DNA of 35,128 nucleotides from Roseovarius sp. (GTDB lineage Bacteria; Pseudomonadota; Alphaproteobacteria; Rhodobacterales; Rhodobacteraceae): assembly GCF_018066915.1 (NCBI RefSeq), contig NZ_JAGPVV010000304.1, positions 1-35,128 of the forward strand. Direction: 5' to 3'. Position numbers and translations under genes: made by a program. Below, piece after piece: positions 1 to 8,081 of the stretch. Every line of letters begins with the position of its first letter. The stretch's first letter is position 1. The notes below the pieces were generated by a model. The model saw only the letters and a list, made by a program, of their open reading frames with translations. It did not search any database and was not told where the DNA came from.

Positions 1-822
1 CGTCAGTATCGGCTCGAGGAGTTGCGAATTCAACTCAGTCATGCGCGCACCAGACTTTCGATTGCGGAACGCGCGCGTGCAGGGAGAGAGGACGATCAAC
101 GCCCGGACCAAGGGCTGGAGGGCGACAGCGACCGCGTGCCGAATATGTCCGACCCGGAAGGCTTCGCACTTGATCAAGCCCGAGAGCGCGTGAAAGTCCT
201 TGAAACCGCGGTGCGCGCCGCCGAGCAGCATGTGTTTCTAGGCGATGGATACAATGACGCGCCGAATTCAGAGCAACGCGCGGTGGCACTGGATAGCGTC
301 ATCGCTGGCCTTGAGGCTGATCTTGCAGAGGCCAAAGCGCATTTGGACGCTATTCTGAACCGCATTCAACGGGAACAGGTGCAGATCAACAGTCTTGCCG
401 GAGGCGAAATTCGCTCTCCTGTGAGCGGGCTTCTGTGGGAGGTTCTGGAAGCTGACGGGGTCTATGTGCAGCGCGGTGACCCCTTGATTCGCCTGGTCGA
501 TTGCAACGCTTCCTTCGTCACACTCTCGGTCGCCGAGTCTGTTTACAACAGCCTTGTGAATGGCCAGTCCGCCCGGTTCCGCCTTACGGGCAGCAATCAG
601 GTCTTTAACGGAACTGTGACGCGTCTTGCGGGCAGTGGCGCGGCTACAATCTATGAGAAACTTGCCGTGCGTCCGAGCCAAAAGCATCTTGAGCGTTACG
701 ATGTCGCGTTGCTGGTGCCTGAGATGTCCGCTGATCCGGAATTGGGTTGCGCCATTGGCCGGACTGGTCGCGTTTTCTTCGAAACCCGGCCTCTGGACTG
801 GCTGCGGAACCTTTTGCGCTAG
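1..822 (+). CDS. HlyD-type membrane-fusion protein, 5'-truncated by window edge (BgsB-like)
   Basis: The frame is open from base 1, so the true start lies upstream; a TTG at 22 is only the first possible start inside the window. The visible 273 codons contain a long, Glu/Ala/Arg-rich coiled-coil region (about residues 50-130). A barrel-sandwich/lipoyl-like segment follows (GGEIRSPVSGLLWEVL then VQRGDPLIRLVD), and then a beta-barrel part. This is the usual order in HlyD/EmrA periplasmic adaptor proteins. The gene ends one base before the ATG of the family-2 glycosyltransferase, so the two are probably co-translated. From established knowledge, Sinorhizobium mixed-linkage beta-glucan genes are ordered bgsB (membrane-fusion protein) then bgsA (synthase). 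The same order here suggests a role in moving the nascent glucan across the periplasm. The family call is solid; the BgsB assignment is inference. Confidence 0.8.
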   Translation, partial: RQYRLEELRIQLSHARTRLSIAERARAGREDDQRPDQGLEGDSDRVPNMSDPEGFALDQARERVKVLETAVRAAEQHVFLGDGYNDAPNSEQRAVALDSVIAGLEADLAEAKAHLDAILNRIQREQVQINSLAGGEIRSPVSGLLWEVLEADGVYVQRGDPLIRLVDCNASFVTLSVAESVYNSLVNGQSARFRLTGSNQVFNGTVTRLAGSGAATIYEKLAVRPSQKHLERYDVALLVPEMSADPELGCAIGRTGRVFFETRPLDWLRNLLR

Positions 823-823
823 T

Positions 824-2812
824 ATGCTTCCCCCTGTTTTCCTCAGTGAAATCGGCGCTGCGACCCTTCAATTGATACTGTTGCTTGGCGTCGCGCTGGT
901 GCTGCCGTTGTTCTTTGATCGCGACCGGAACATGCACCGAACGCTTCTGCTTGCATGTGCGGCGCTTCTTGCCGCCCGATACGCGTGGTGGCGCGCCACT
1001 GAAACGCTCGCGCCTCCCGGATGGACGCTCGACATGCTGGCCAGTTGGTCGCTCTTCGGGTTGGAAGCCGTTGCGCTCTTGGGGAACATGTCGGCGTTTC
1101 TGATCATGACCCGCCGCAAGGATCGCAGCCGCGAAGCCGACGCCAATCTCGGTTGGTGGGGCGATGCGCAGGTGCCGCGTGTTGCAATTCTCATTGCAAC
1201 CTACAACGAAGACTTCGAGGTTCTGGAACGAACGATCGTCGGCGCAAAATCTCTGCGACACAGCAACAAAGAGGTGTTGGTGCTTGATGATGGTCGCCGC
1301 GACTGGTTGCGCGACTACTGCGAGAAACTCGGGGTTCGATACATACGCCGATCCGAGAACAAGGGGTCTAAAGCAGGCAACGTCAATCATGCACTGGAAT
1401 GTCTTGCAGCAGATGCTGTGCAACCAGATTTCGTGGCCGTCCTGGACGCTGACTTTGTGCCGCACTACGGGTTCATCTCACGCACGCTTGCGCTCTTTCA
1501 CGATCCAGATGTCGGGCTTGTCCAGACACCGCAGCATTTCTTCAACGCAGATCCCATTCAGCACAATCTTGGAATCAGCCGGTCCTATCCTGATGAACAG
1601 AGATTTTTTTTCGATCATGTTCAACCGTCGCGCGATGGGTGGGGTATTGCGTTTTGCTGCGGAACGTCGTCGGTCACACGTTGGACAGCCTTGGAACAGA
1701 TTGGAGGGCTTCCTACCGAAAGCATTACGGAAGACTTCATGTTGACCCTCAAGCTGCAGAACTCTGGGTGGAAGACTGTCTATCTGGAAGAGCCGCTGAC
1801 AGAAGGGCTCGCACCGGAAGGCTTGAAGGAATATCTCACGCAGCGCGCGCGGTGGTGCCTTGGGCTGATGCAGATTGCGCGCTCGTCGCTTGGCCCATTC
1901 GCAAAGAGCAATCTACGGATACGCGACCGTTGGAGCGTCATCGACTCCATGTTGTTCTGGTCGACGACCTTTTCATTCCGCCTTGCCGCGTTGGTCTATC
2001 CACTTCTCTATTGGTTTCTGAATGTCACTGTGGTTGATGCGCGCCTCGCGGACGTCATCTCGTATTTCGGCACTTACTACCTCATGATCATGGTGGCTCT
2101 CAATAATCTGAGCCGTGGCATGGTGGTGCCAATTCTGAATGATGTCAGCCAGTTGATTGGTGCAATCCCTATCACGAAAGCGGCGTTCGTCGGGATTCTA
2201 AAGCCAAAGGGGCACCCCTTTGTCGTCACGGCCAAGGGCGGGGACAGATCCGGTATCATTGTCCAATGGCGCATTCTCGCGCCTTTCGCGGCCTGTCTTT
2301 TCCTGACTTTGCTTGGTTTGGCGCTTGGCATCGCCTCCGACCGTTTCGCGTTCAATGACGCCGGAGATGGCAAGGGCGTCATACTGTTCTGGACGCTCTA
2401 CAACATTCTGGTTCTGGCCGTTACGATCATAGCCTGTATCGAGTTGCCGCGACGCGAGCGCCATATCGCAGATCGTCCGGAACGGGTTGATTTCATCTCA
2501 GATGGAACCAGACTCCGACTTTGGATGACCTCTCTGACGCTCGATACCGCTCGGGTGCGCGGCGAGGTTCTGCCGCTGGGCAAAACCGGCATCCTCGATA
2601 TCCAGGATGTTGGGCAGGTTGATGCGACCGTTCTTGCGGAAACGGCCGACGGAGCACGCTTGCTTCTCAAACTGTCGGAAACTCAGCGGAACGCCTTGCT
2701 GCTTCGTTTTCATGCCGCGGACGACACGGCGCCAGGTGTGGCGCAAACTCAGAGTGCCGCGTTGCTGCGCGACCTGCTCCGGCGGCTATCGTTCAACCGT
2801 CATCCTCATTGA
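824..2812 (+). CDS. Family-2 processive beta-glucan synthase (BgsA/BcsA-like)
   Basis: The 662-residue membrane glycosyltransferase is started at the ATG at 824, one base after the stop of the upstream adaptor gene; the frame is open further upstream but overlaps that gene. N-terminal membrane segments lie at about 11-31, 41-56 and 75-95. The cytoplasmic GT-A domain carries DDG (155-157), DAD (208-210), TED (302-304) and the QRARW product-binding motif (340-344), the full set of a processive GT2 enzyme such as cellulose, curdlan or mixed-linkage glucan synthase. Further membrane spans follow (about 372-400, 412-430, 485-505, 520-540). The C-terminal tail (541-662) begins with RRERH, like the start of a PilZ domain, but the later D/N-x-S-x-x-G motif is not intact (LPLGKTG). 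Length and partner gene fit BgsA, which makes a c-di-GMP-activated mixed-linkage glucan. Cellulose or curdlan synthase cannot be excluded by eye. Confidence 0.87.
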   Translation: MLPPVFLSEIGAATLQLILLLGVALVLPLFFDRDRNMHRTLLLACAALLAARYAWWRATETLAPPGWTLDMLASWSLFGLEAVALLGNMSAFLIMTRRKDRSREADANLGWWGDAQVPRVAILIATYNEDFEVLERTIVGAKSLRHSNKEVLVLDDGRRDWLRDYCEKLGVRYIRRSENKGSKAGNVNHALECLAADAVQPDFVAVLDADFVPHYGFISRTLALFHDPDVGLVQTPQHFFNADPIQHNLGISRSYPDEQRFFFDHVQPSRDGWGIAFCCGTSSVTRWTALEQIGGLPTESITEDFMLTLKLQNSGWKTVYLEEPLTEGLAPEGLKEYLTQRARWCLGLMQIARSSLGPFAKSNLRIRDRWSVIDSMLFWSTTFSFRLAALVYPLLYWFLNVTVVDARLADVISYFGTYYLMIMVALNNLSRGMVVPILNDVSQLIGAIPITKAAFVGILKPKGHPFVVTAKGGDRSGIIVQWRILAPFAACLFLTLLGLALGIASDRFAFNDAGDGKGVILFWTLYNILVLAVTIIACIELPRRERHIADRPERVDFISDGTRLRLWMTSLTLDTARVRGEVLPLGKTGILDIQDVGQVDATVLAETADGARLLLKLSETQRNALLLRFHAADDTAPGVAQTQSAALLRDLLRRLSFNRHPH

Positions 2813-3896
2813 CCCGCCTTGCTTGGATCAGGGCCAGAGCCGTGGACAGGCGCGCGGCCTCTCGCGTGCTGCGTGTTTCCAGAGGATATAGCTCCTTGCC
2901 CGAGGCGACATGCCCCGCCTCTTCTGCAAGACGTTCCAAGGGGCGCAAGAAGGAATAGACGTAGATACTCGCCGCGCCGAACAGAACCAAGGTAACAATC
3001 ACCAATGTCGTGCCGATATTCCAAGCTAAATCATTGACTTGGGGTCGAAAGGTCTCTGATCTCAATCGCCCGATCGCGCGCCAGCCAAAGTTTGGCAATG
3101 ACTTGTAGCCTACTTCCGGGACAACGGAGCTGAAATATTCCGCGCCATCTGGCCAAGTCACTCTTGCCGCAAGAGCCGAGCCTGCGCGCGCCACGCGCGA
3201 CAATTCCGGACTAATGGCCTCTTGAGTTTCGCCGGTGGTTGAAAAGCTTATGTTACCGTCAGGGTCGAGCAAGAAGAGGTCAATGGCCAAAGATGCGCTG
3301 ATTTCATTCAGCATCTGCTCGAACCATGCGGCGTCAATATGCAGACCCAAGACTCCAAGGGTTCCGTTCGACTGGGATACGATAGGGATTGCCAGGTCGA
3401 TAAAGCGCATTGGCTCTTCCGCGTCAGGTGCAAGCGCCTGTGCGAGAAGAACGGCATCATGCACGTCTTCCGCCACTCTCCCTTTCAATCCATTGCGAAA
3501 CCATGGACGTTTGCTAACGTCTTTACCTACCAACAACCCGTCCGATGCGAGTTGCACGATCCCGTTCGCATTCGCATACCCGATCCAAGAGATGTGATCC
3601 CCACTTCCGCGCATTCCCTCGATCAGCGCTTGCGCCCCCGAGAGATTGTCCCGACCGAGCATCTGCGCTGCGTGATCCAGATCCTGCCAATCGGAATAGA
3701 GACTGCGGAGCAACATTTCCACGGCGGCAGAGGTGCGAATCCGGACCATTTCGTCAAGCGTGTCATCAACCACGCCTCTGAGGCGTGTGGTCAGCGACAG
3801 CCCACCGGCCAAGCCGGCGAGGATCAGCGCCACAAATACAAACCCGTAAAGAGAGCGACTTAAAGTCAGGCTTGGAAGATCGGCTCTGGGTTCCAT
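2793..3896 (-). CDS. Membrane Cache-HAMP sensor protein without output domain
   Basis: This 367-residue protein has an N-terminal membrane segment (about 15-37), an extracytoplasmic region of about 250 residues, a second membrane segment (about 290-312) and a HAMP-like stretch starting at SFLRPLERLAEEAG. The extracellular part resembles a double Cache sensor: it has the typical WIGYANANG, GKDVSKRPWF and FIDLAIPI blocks that in family members bind small ligands. The protein stops right after the HAMP helix pair, so no kinase, methyl-accepting or GGDEF output is present. I chose the ATG at 3896, 13 bases after the stop of the upstream gene; a start at 3956 would overlap that gene. Its 3' end overlaps the convergent synthase gene by 20 bases. 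It may signal to a partner in trans, perhaps controlling the glucan synthase; that is inference. Confidence 0.75.
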   Translation of the reverse strand: MEPRADLPSLTLSRSLYGFVFVALILAGLAGGLSLTTRLRGVVDDTLDEMVRIRTSAAVEMLLRSLYSDWQDLDHAAQMLGRDNLSGAQALIEGMRGSGDHISWIGYANANGIVQLASDGLLVGKDVSKRPWFRNGLKGRVAEDVHDAVLLAQALAPDAEEPMRFIDLAIPIVSQSNGTLGVLGLHIDAAWFEQMLNEISASLAIDLFLLDPDGNISFSTTGETQEAISPELSRVARAGSALAARVTWPDGAEYFSSVVPEVGYKSLPNFGWRAIGRLRSETFRPQVNDLAWNIGTTLVIVTLVLFGAASIYVYSFLRPLERLAEEAGHVASGKELYPLETRSTREAARLSTALALIQARRVNEDDG

Positions 3897-3909
3897 ATCA
3901 TCGCGTCCG

Positions 3910-4524
3910 CTAGAATGTATTGTAGGACACCCCGACGAAGATCTCTTCTTCGACAAAGCGATATCCGGCCCTCAACGAGATTGGACCTTCTCCCAACTTT
4001 TTTGACAGACCGATGGAACGCTCGTCATAGGCGTCACTTCCACCGGCGGAAAACTCTACCGCATAGCCCGATTGACCCAAGCCAAACTGCGAGAGGACGA
4101 ACCAACTTCGGTCAATGCTGTTGACCTCACCCAAGAGATAAAGAAAGCCGAAGTCTGTTGCTGTGTAACGGTCCACCGAAACCTTCAAACCACCTTTCAC
4201 GCTCTCGTCAGACTTGTCGTCGTCTTTCACGAGCGAGACAACGGGACCGACTTTTACCGCGACGTCCCCCGTCCCCGGAACCTGATAGGTGACACTAAGC
4301 GATGCGACTGCTCCACCGTCGTAATCCGCGACAAGCCCGCCAAAGGTAAGTGGTCCTTGGGATACGCTCAACACACCGTTCAACGAGTTTCTACCGGCAT
4401 CAAGCTGTATGAATGTCCCATCTGCCGCAGCGGGGGCCACAACGAGCACAGATGACGCAACGGTTGCTCCCATCATGCGGTAGTGCCGTATCAGTTCGCT
4501 GCTCGCCATATCTGGACGTAACAT
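3910..4524 (-). CDS. Small secreted, probably outer-membrane beta-barrel protein
   Basis: The 204-residue protein has a hydrophobic signal-like stretch (ATVASSVLVVAPAAADG, about residues 20-36). The rest is rich in Gly, Ser, Val and alternating hydrophobic residues, in short strands separated by acidic turns. It ends in an aromatic residue (VGVSYNTF), which is typical of outer-membrane barrels. I do not recognise a named family. It lies 13 bases upstream of the Cache-HAMP sensor gene and is probably in the same transcript, facing the glucan-synthase pair. A role in the cell envelope or as a pore for the polysaccharide is possible but unsupported beyond position. The start is uncertain: in-frame ATGs occur at 4524, 4509 and about 4476, and none has an ideally spaced ribosome-binding site. 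Confidence 0.6.
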   Translation of the reverse strand: MLRPDMASSELIRHYRMMGATVASSVLVVAPAAADGTFIQLDAGRNSLNGVLSVSQGPLTFGGLVADYDGGAVASLSVTYQVPGTGDVAVKVGPVVSLVKDDDKSDESVKGGLKVSVDRYTATDFGFLYLLGEVNSIDRSWFVLSQFGLGQSGYAVEFSAGGSDAYDERSIGLSKKLGEGPISLRAGYRFVEEEIFVGVSYNTF

Positions 4525-4841
4525 CCTCAGGTTGCATCAATCAACCCTCTACATTTCAAACAAGCATCAACTCGCGCATGCGGCCCTGCAAACATCAAGT
4601 GGTCCAACTGGTCCGCTTCCTGGTGCAGGCCGATGTCGCACAGGCCAAGGCTGCGCACGACCGGATGGCAACCTTCACAAAAGCGGAGCTAGGGTTCATC
4701 TGCCGCGAAGTCCTGATCGAGACCGCAGACTGTGCCGCGATTGTCGTAGACCGCTCTCGCTCTGAAAATAGGCCCGTTCACGCCATGCCTGAGCCGCGTG
4801 AGCGAGGGTGTAAGCCCCGGCGCTGCCCGCACGCAGCAGAC
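4525..4841. other. Intergenic region, no convincing gene
   Basis: About 317 bases lie between the outer-membrane-type gene and the flavoprotein gene. On the minus strand, the frame of the flavoprotein stays open for 50 codons after its TAG stop (4689-4841), with two adjacent Cys near the beginning, but I recognise no domain. Open frames on the plus strand here are not supported by a ribosome-binding site or a recognisable motif. The upstream part (about 4525-4600) would hold the promoter of the leftward outer-membrane/sensor pair. Confidence 0.5.
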
Positions 4842-6449
4842 CTACGGCAGGCTTGCGTTGGCGGCCGCGACATGGTTCCAGACCTTCGAGATGACGACAG
4901 AGCCTTCGCCCACAGCCGAGGCGACGCGCTTGACCGACGTCGCGCGGACATCGCCAACGGCAAAGATGCCGGGGCAGGAGGTGGCGTGGCTGGCGTCGGT
5001 CAGCACAAAACCCTTGGCGTCAAGATCGACCAGTCCAGCCAGCCAGCCGGTATTGGGTGCGGCGCCCACCATCACGAACAATCCGGCTGCGGGCAGGCGA
5101 CGGTCTCCGTCCGGGCCATGCAGGGTCACGGCCTCCAGCGTCTCCGCTCCGTGCAGCGCCGTGATCTCCGAGTTGAAATGCACGGTGATCGCGTCGTTCT
5201 TGCGGATTCGTTCAATCAGGTAATCCGACATCGACGCTGCCAGAGACGCGCCTCGAACCACCAGATGCACGCGCGCCGCGCGGCGGCTGAGGAACATCGC
5301 CGCTTGGCCTGCCGAGTTGCCACCACCGATCACCACCGCCGCCCGGCCTTGGACATGGCGCGCCTCAAGCTCGGTCGCCGCATAGGACAAACCCGCGCCT
5401 TCGAATTCCTCCAGTCGGTCGATCGGCAAGCGGCGATACTGCACCCCTGTCGCCACGACAATCCCGCGGGCGGTGATCGCGACGCCATCGTCCAGCGTCA
5501 GATTGAAACCTGTCTCGGCTCTTTCCACACCAGTGACCCGGCGCGGCACGGCAAATCGGGTGCCGAATTTAAGCGCCTGAATTTCGCCCCGTGCGCACAG
5601 ATCGGCACCGGATATGCCGGTGGGAAAGCCCATGTAATTCTCGATCCGCGATGATGTAGCCGCCTGTCCGCCCACGGCCAGTTCGTCGATCACAAGCGCG
5701 CGCAACCCTTCGGCCCCGGCATAGACCCCGGCCGCAAGGCCAGCCGGACCCGCGCCCACGATCACCACATCGAAATCGGCGCCTTGCTCCACGGCCTGAT
5801 CCAAGCCGAAGTGCCGCGCAAGGATGCGCGGCGTCGGATCGGCAACGACCGTTCGTTCGCCCAGGACCACGCTAGCGCGATCCTCCGCAACACCGCAGCG
5901 TTCGGCCATCGCCAGCGCTTCGGGGCTGCCGATGGCATGGGCACGGTAGGGAATGCGGTTCTGCGCAGCAAAAGCCTCGATCCGCCGAACGGCGCGGTCC
6001 GCCTCCGCCCCGATCAGGGTCAACCCAGCCTGACCGCTTTCGATCAACCGGCGGCGGCGGGCGGCAAAAACGGTGATGAGGATGTCGCTCATCTCGGGAA
6101 TATCGGCCATCGCTTGCAGCATGGCGGCGCGCGGCACACGGATCGCGGTCAGCGGCGTGATCGCGCGATTGGTCAGTTGCGCCGTTCCCCCCGACAGAAA
6201 GCTCATCTCGCCGGTGAATTGCGTCGGGCCAAGCGTAGCGTTGCCATAGCGGGTGCCGGTCACTTCATCCCAGGCGGCCGCCTCGCCGTCGAGGATATAA
6301 AAGAACGCCTCGTTCGGGGCTCCAAAAGCGACCATAGTCTCGTTCGGGGCAAAGGTGACGACCTCGCCAATCTCGCGCAGCCGAGCGATGTGGGCATTCG
6401 TGAGCGGGGTGCGGACATAGGTGGAAAGATCAACGGCGGCATTTTCCAT
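4842..6449 (-). CDS. Cyclic-nucleotide-binding domain fused to thioredoxin-reductase-like flavoprotein
   Basis: The 535-residue protein has three parts. Residues 1-140 form a Crp-type cNMP-binding fold (FFYILDGEAAAWDE, then GEMSFLSGGTAQ). Residues 142-215 look like a small thioredoxin-fold insert (LTLIGAEAD...RIPYRAHAI). Residues 225-535 are a FAD/NAD(P)H reductase with GAGPAG (232-237), GGGNSAG (375-381) and FAVGD (496-500). Thioredoxin reductases carry a CxxC after the GxGxSY segment; here it reads SYAATELEA (355-363), so the redox dithiol is missing and the enzyme probably does not reduce thioredoxin. I chose the ATG at 6449 because a purine-rich site (AAGGAA) lies 9 bases upstream; a GTG at 6452 is possible. 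It is last in the leftward set controlled from the 9.6-kb promoter region. The substrate is unknown. Confidence 0.85.
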   Translation of the reverse strand: MENAAVDLSTYVRTPLTNAHIARLREIGEVVTFAPNETMVAFGAPNEAFFYILDGEAAAWDEVTGTRYGNATLGPTQFTGEMSFLSGGTAQLTNRAITPLTAIRVPRAAMLQAMADIPEMSDILITVFAARRRRLIESGQAGLTLIGAEADRAVRRIEAFAAQNRIPYRAHAIGSPEALAMAERCGVAEDRASVVLGERTVVADPTPRILARHFGLDQAVEQGADFDVVIVGAGPAGLAAGVYAGAEGLRALVIDELAVGGQAATSSRIENYMGFPTGISGADLCARGEIQALKFGTRFAVPRRVTGVERAETGFNLTLDDGVAITARGIVVATGVQYRRLPIDRLEEFEGAGLSYAATELEARHVQGRAAVVIGGGNSAGQAAMFLSRRAARVHLVVRGASLAASMSDYLIERIRKNDAITVHFNSEITALHGAETLEAVTLHGPDGDRRLPAAGLFVMVGAAPNTGWLAGLVDLDAKGFVLTDASHATSCPGIFAVGDVRATSVKRVASAVGEGSVVISKVWNHVAAANASLP

Positions 6450-6477
6450 CACGGGGTTCCTTCCACGGGGTTCCTTC
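6450..6477. repeat. Perfect 14-bp tandem duplication in the 5' leader of the flavoprotein gene
   Basis: The unit CACGGGGTTCCTTC (plus strand) occurs twice with no gap. On the coding strand each copy supplies GAAGGAACCCCGTG, so the ribosome-binding site of the flavoprotein gene is duplicated. It is probably a replication-slippage product. Confidence 0.8.
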
Positions 6478-6508
6478 GGATATTAGGGATATGATAGGTC
6501 GCGGCGCA

Positions 6509-8074
6509 TCAACCGGCAAGCCAATGGGTCACACGCGGCTCGGTTCCCGGCTTCAAGAATGCCCGCAAGGTCGCTTCCATGGTTTGCGCCTCGGCCGATT
6601 GGCGGCTGCGTTGACGCAGGTGATCCTCCCAACTGGCAACAAGGTTGGTTTCCAACCACTGGCCGGGCTCGGCGCCATGCCGGAACAGATCCCATTCAAG
6701 GGTGCCGCTGGACCGCCTTGTCTGGGCGATCCTTTGCATCAGGGCGGTAAAGTCTGCCTCGGTGCCGGGCACGACGTCATAGGCGATGGTGACGAAAACC
6801 GGACCGGATGTCGCGGGGCAGGCGACCTGCGGCTGCGGCCAGCGCGGTTCGACCACCACGGCGGCATCCGACGTTGTGCCGGGGGCGCGTAGGTGCCGCG
6901 TGGCGAGGGCGGTGGCGATCTGGGTCATCCCTGCCGCCACCAACGCCGTCACCAGACCGGCCTGTGACGCCAGCGCACCCCAGCCCGCACTGCCAATCGC
7001 AAGCCCAAGTCCAAGCGCCAGCATGAACAGCGCTGCAGCCCGGCCCCGCACCCAAGGCGGTGTCGCCGTCTGCGCACCCGCCATCAAGAGCGCGAGCGTC
7101 ACCATCCAGCCGACGCCAGCCATCACCAGGGCGGGCCAGACCAGCGCAGGCACCGTCACAGCCAGCAGCGCGAGGCCCAGAAGCCCCCCGGCCATCGCCA
7201 GCAATTGCTGCGCCGTCAACCGCGCTCGCAATCTGGGCAGCGCTAACCCGGTTAGGGCCGACCCGGCCCCCACCAGTCCCAGAAGGATGCCATAGTCCAG
7301 CGGCCCCGCCCCCGGCACACGCCGCGCCACCACCGGCAGCAAGGCCCAAAGTGCGCTGGCCGGAAGCGCAAAGGCCAGTGTGCGCAGCAGCGTATCGCGC
7401 AACTCTGGCGCATGGCGGGCATAGCGTAAACCGGCGCGCAAGGCTTGCATCGGACGCTCGCGCGGCATGGTGGCCGCAGGCCGCGCCGCCGGCCGCCACA
7501 GCAAGAACACGACCAGAACAGCGCCAAAGCTGACGGCGTTCAGGGCGAAGACCGCCGGAACCCCCGCCAATGCCACCAGGGCGCCGCCAAGGGCGGGGCC
7601 GACCGCGCGCGCCACGTTGAACGAAATGCCGTTCAGCACCATCGCCTGTGCGAGTTGCGCCTCGCCGACGATCTCGGCCAGCACCGCCTGTGCAGGCGGG
7701 CTGACAAAGGCTGCCCCGGCCGCCCCCGCAAAAGTCAGCGCAAGGATCAGCGCGGGCGTGGCCAGCCCAAACGCCGCCACCAGCGCCAACGCCCCCGACA
7801 CCGCGATCAGCCAGACGTGCCCGGCCAGAATCAGCCTCCGCCGGTCCAGCAGGTCGGCCATGATCCCCGCAGGCAGCACGACAAAAACCATCGCCGCCAT
7901 CGCCGCGGATTGCAGAAGTGCGATCAGCGTGGGCGAGGTGGTCAGGTCCGTCATCAACCAGGCGCGACCCACCTCCTGCATCCAGGTCCCAAGGTTGGAC
8001 ACGGCGGTTGCGATGAAAAGCATCCGGAAAACCGGCGCGGCCAAAGGCCCGCGCGATGGTAAAGATTGGGTCAT
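6509..8074 (-). CDS. MFS exporter with C-terminal antibiotic-biosynthesis-monooxygenase-like domain
   Basis: The 521-residue protein starts with about 400 residues of hydrophobic helices typical of the EntS/DUF894 (MFS_3) branch of major facilitator exporters. The N-terminal blocks FRMLFIATAVSNLGTWMQEV and LPAGIMADLLDRRRLILAG are diagnostic. Residues about 425-521 form a soluble ferredoxin-like domain (VFVTIAYDVVPGTEADFTAL ... SGTLEWDLFRH ... WLETNLVASWEDHLRQ) resembling ABM/quinol-monooxygenase folds, a fusion known in this exporter branch. The start at 8074 has a GAGG site 5 bases upstream, lying inside the end of the F420-like remnant, which suggests translational coupling to what was once a complete upstream gene. 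The transported compound is unknown; the neighbouring reductases hint at detoxification of a small organic molecule (inference). Confidence 0.85.
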   Translation of the reverse strand: MTQSLPSRGPLAAPVFRMLFIATAVSNLGTWMQEVGRAWLMTDLTTSPTLIALLQSAAMAAMVFVVLPAGIMADLLDRRRLILAGHVWLIAVSGALALVAAFGLATPALILALTFAGAAGAAFVSPPAQAVLAEIVGEAQLAQAMVLNGISFNVARAVGPALGGALVALAGVPAVFALNAVSFGAVLVVFLLWRPAARPAATMPRERPMQALRAGLRYARHAPELRDTLLRTLAFALPASALWALLPVVARRVPGAGPLDYGILLGLVGAGSALTGLALPRLRARLTAQQLLAMAGGLLGLALLAVTVPALVWPALVMAGVGWMVTLALLMAGAQTATPPWVRGRAAALFMLALGLGLAIGSAGWGALASQAGLVTALVAAGMTQIATALATRHLRAPGTTSDAAVVVEPRWPQPQVACPATSGPVFVTIAYDVVPGTEADFTALMQRIAQTRRSSGTLEWDLFRHGAEPGQWLETNLVASWEDHLRQRSRQSAEAQTMEATLRAFLKPGTEPRVTHWLAG

Positions 8075-8081
8075 GATCGCC

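Noticed and set aside
626-823. Upstream extension of the glucan synthase
   Set aside because: Overlaps the end of the membrane-fusion gene; the ATG at 824 directly follows that gene's stop and begins a proper membrane protein.
4413-5654. 413-codon plus-strand open frame
   Set aside because: Mostly antisense to the flavoprotein gene, with Arg/His-rich composition typical of shadow frames in GC-rich DNA, and no ribosome-binding site.
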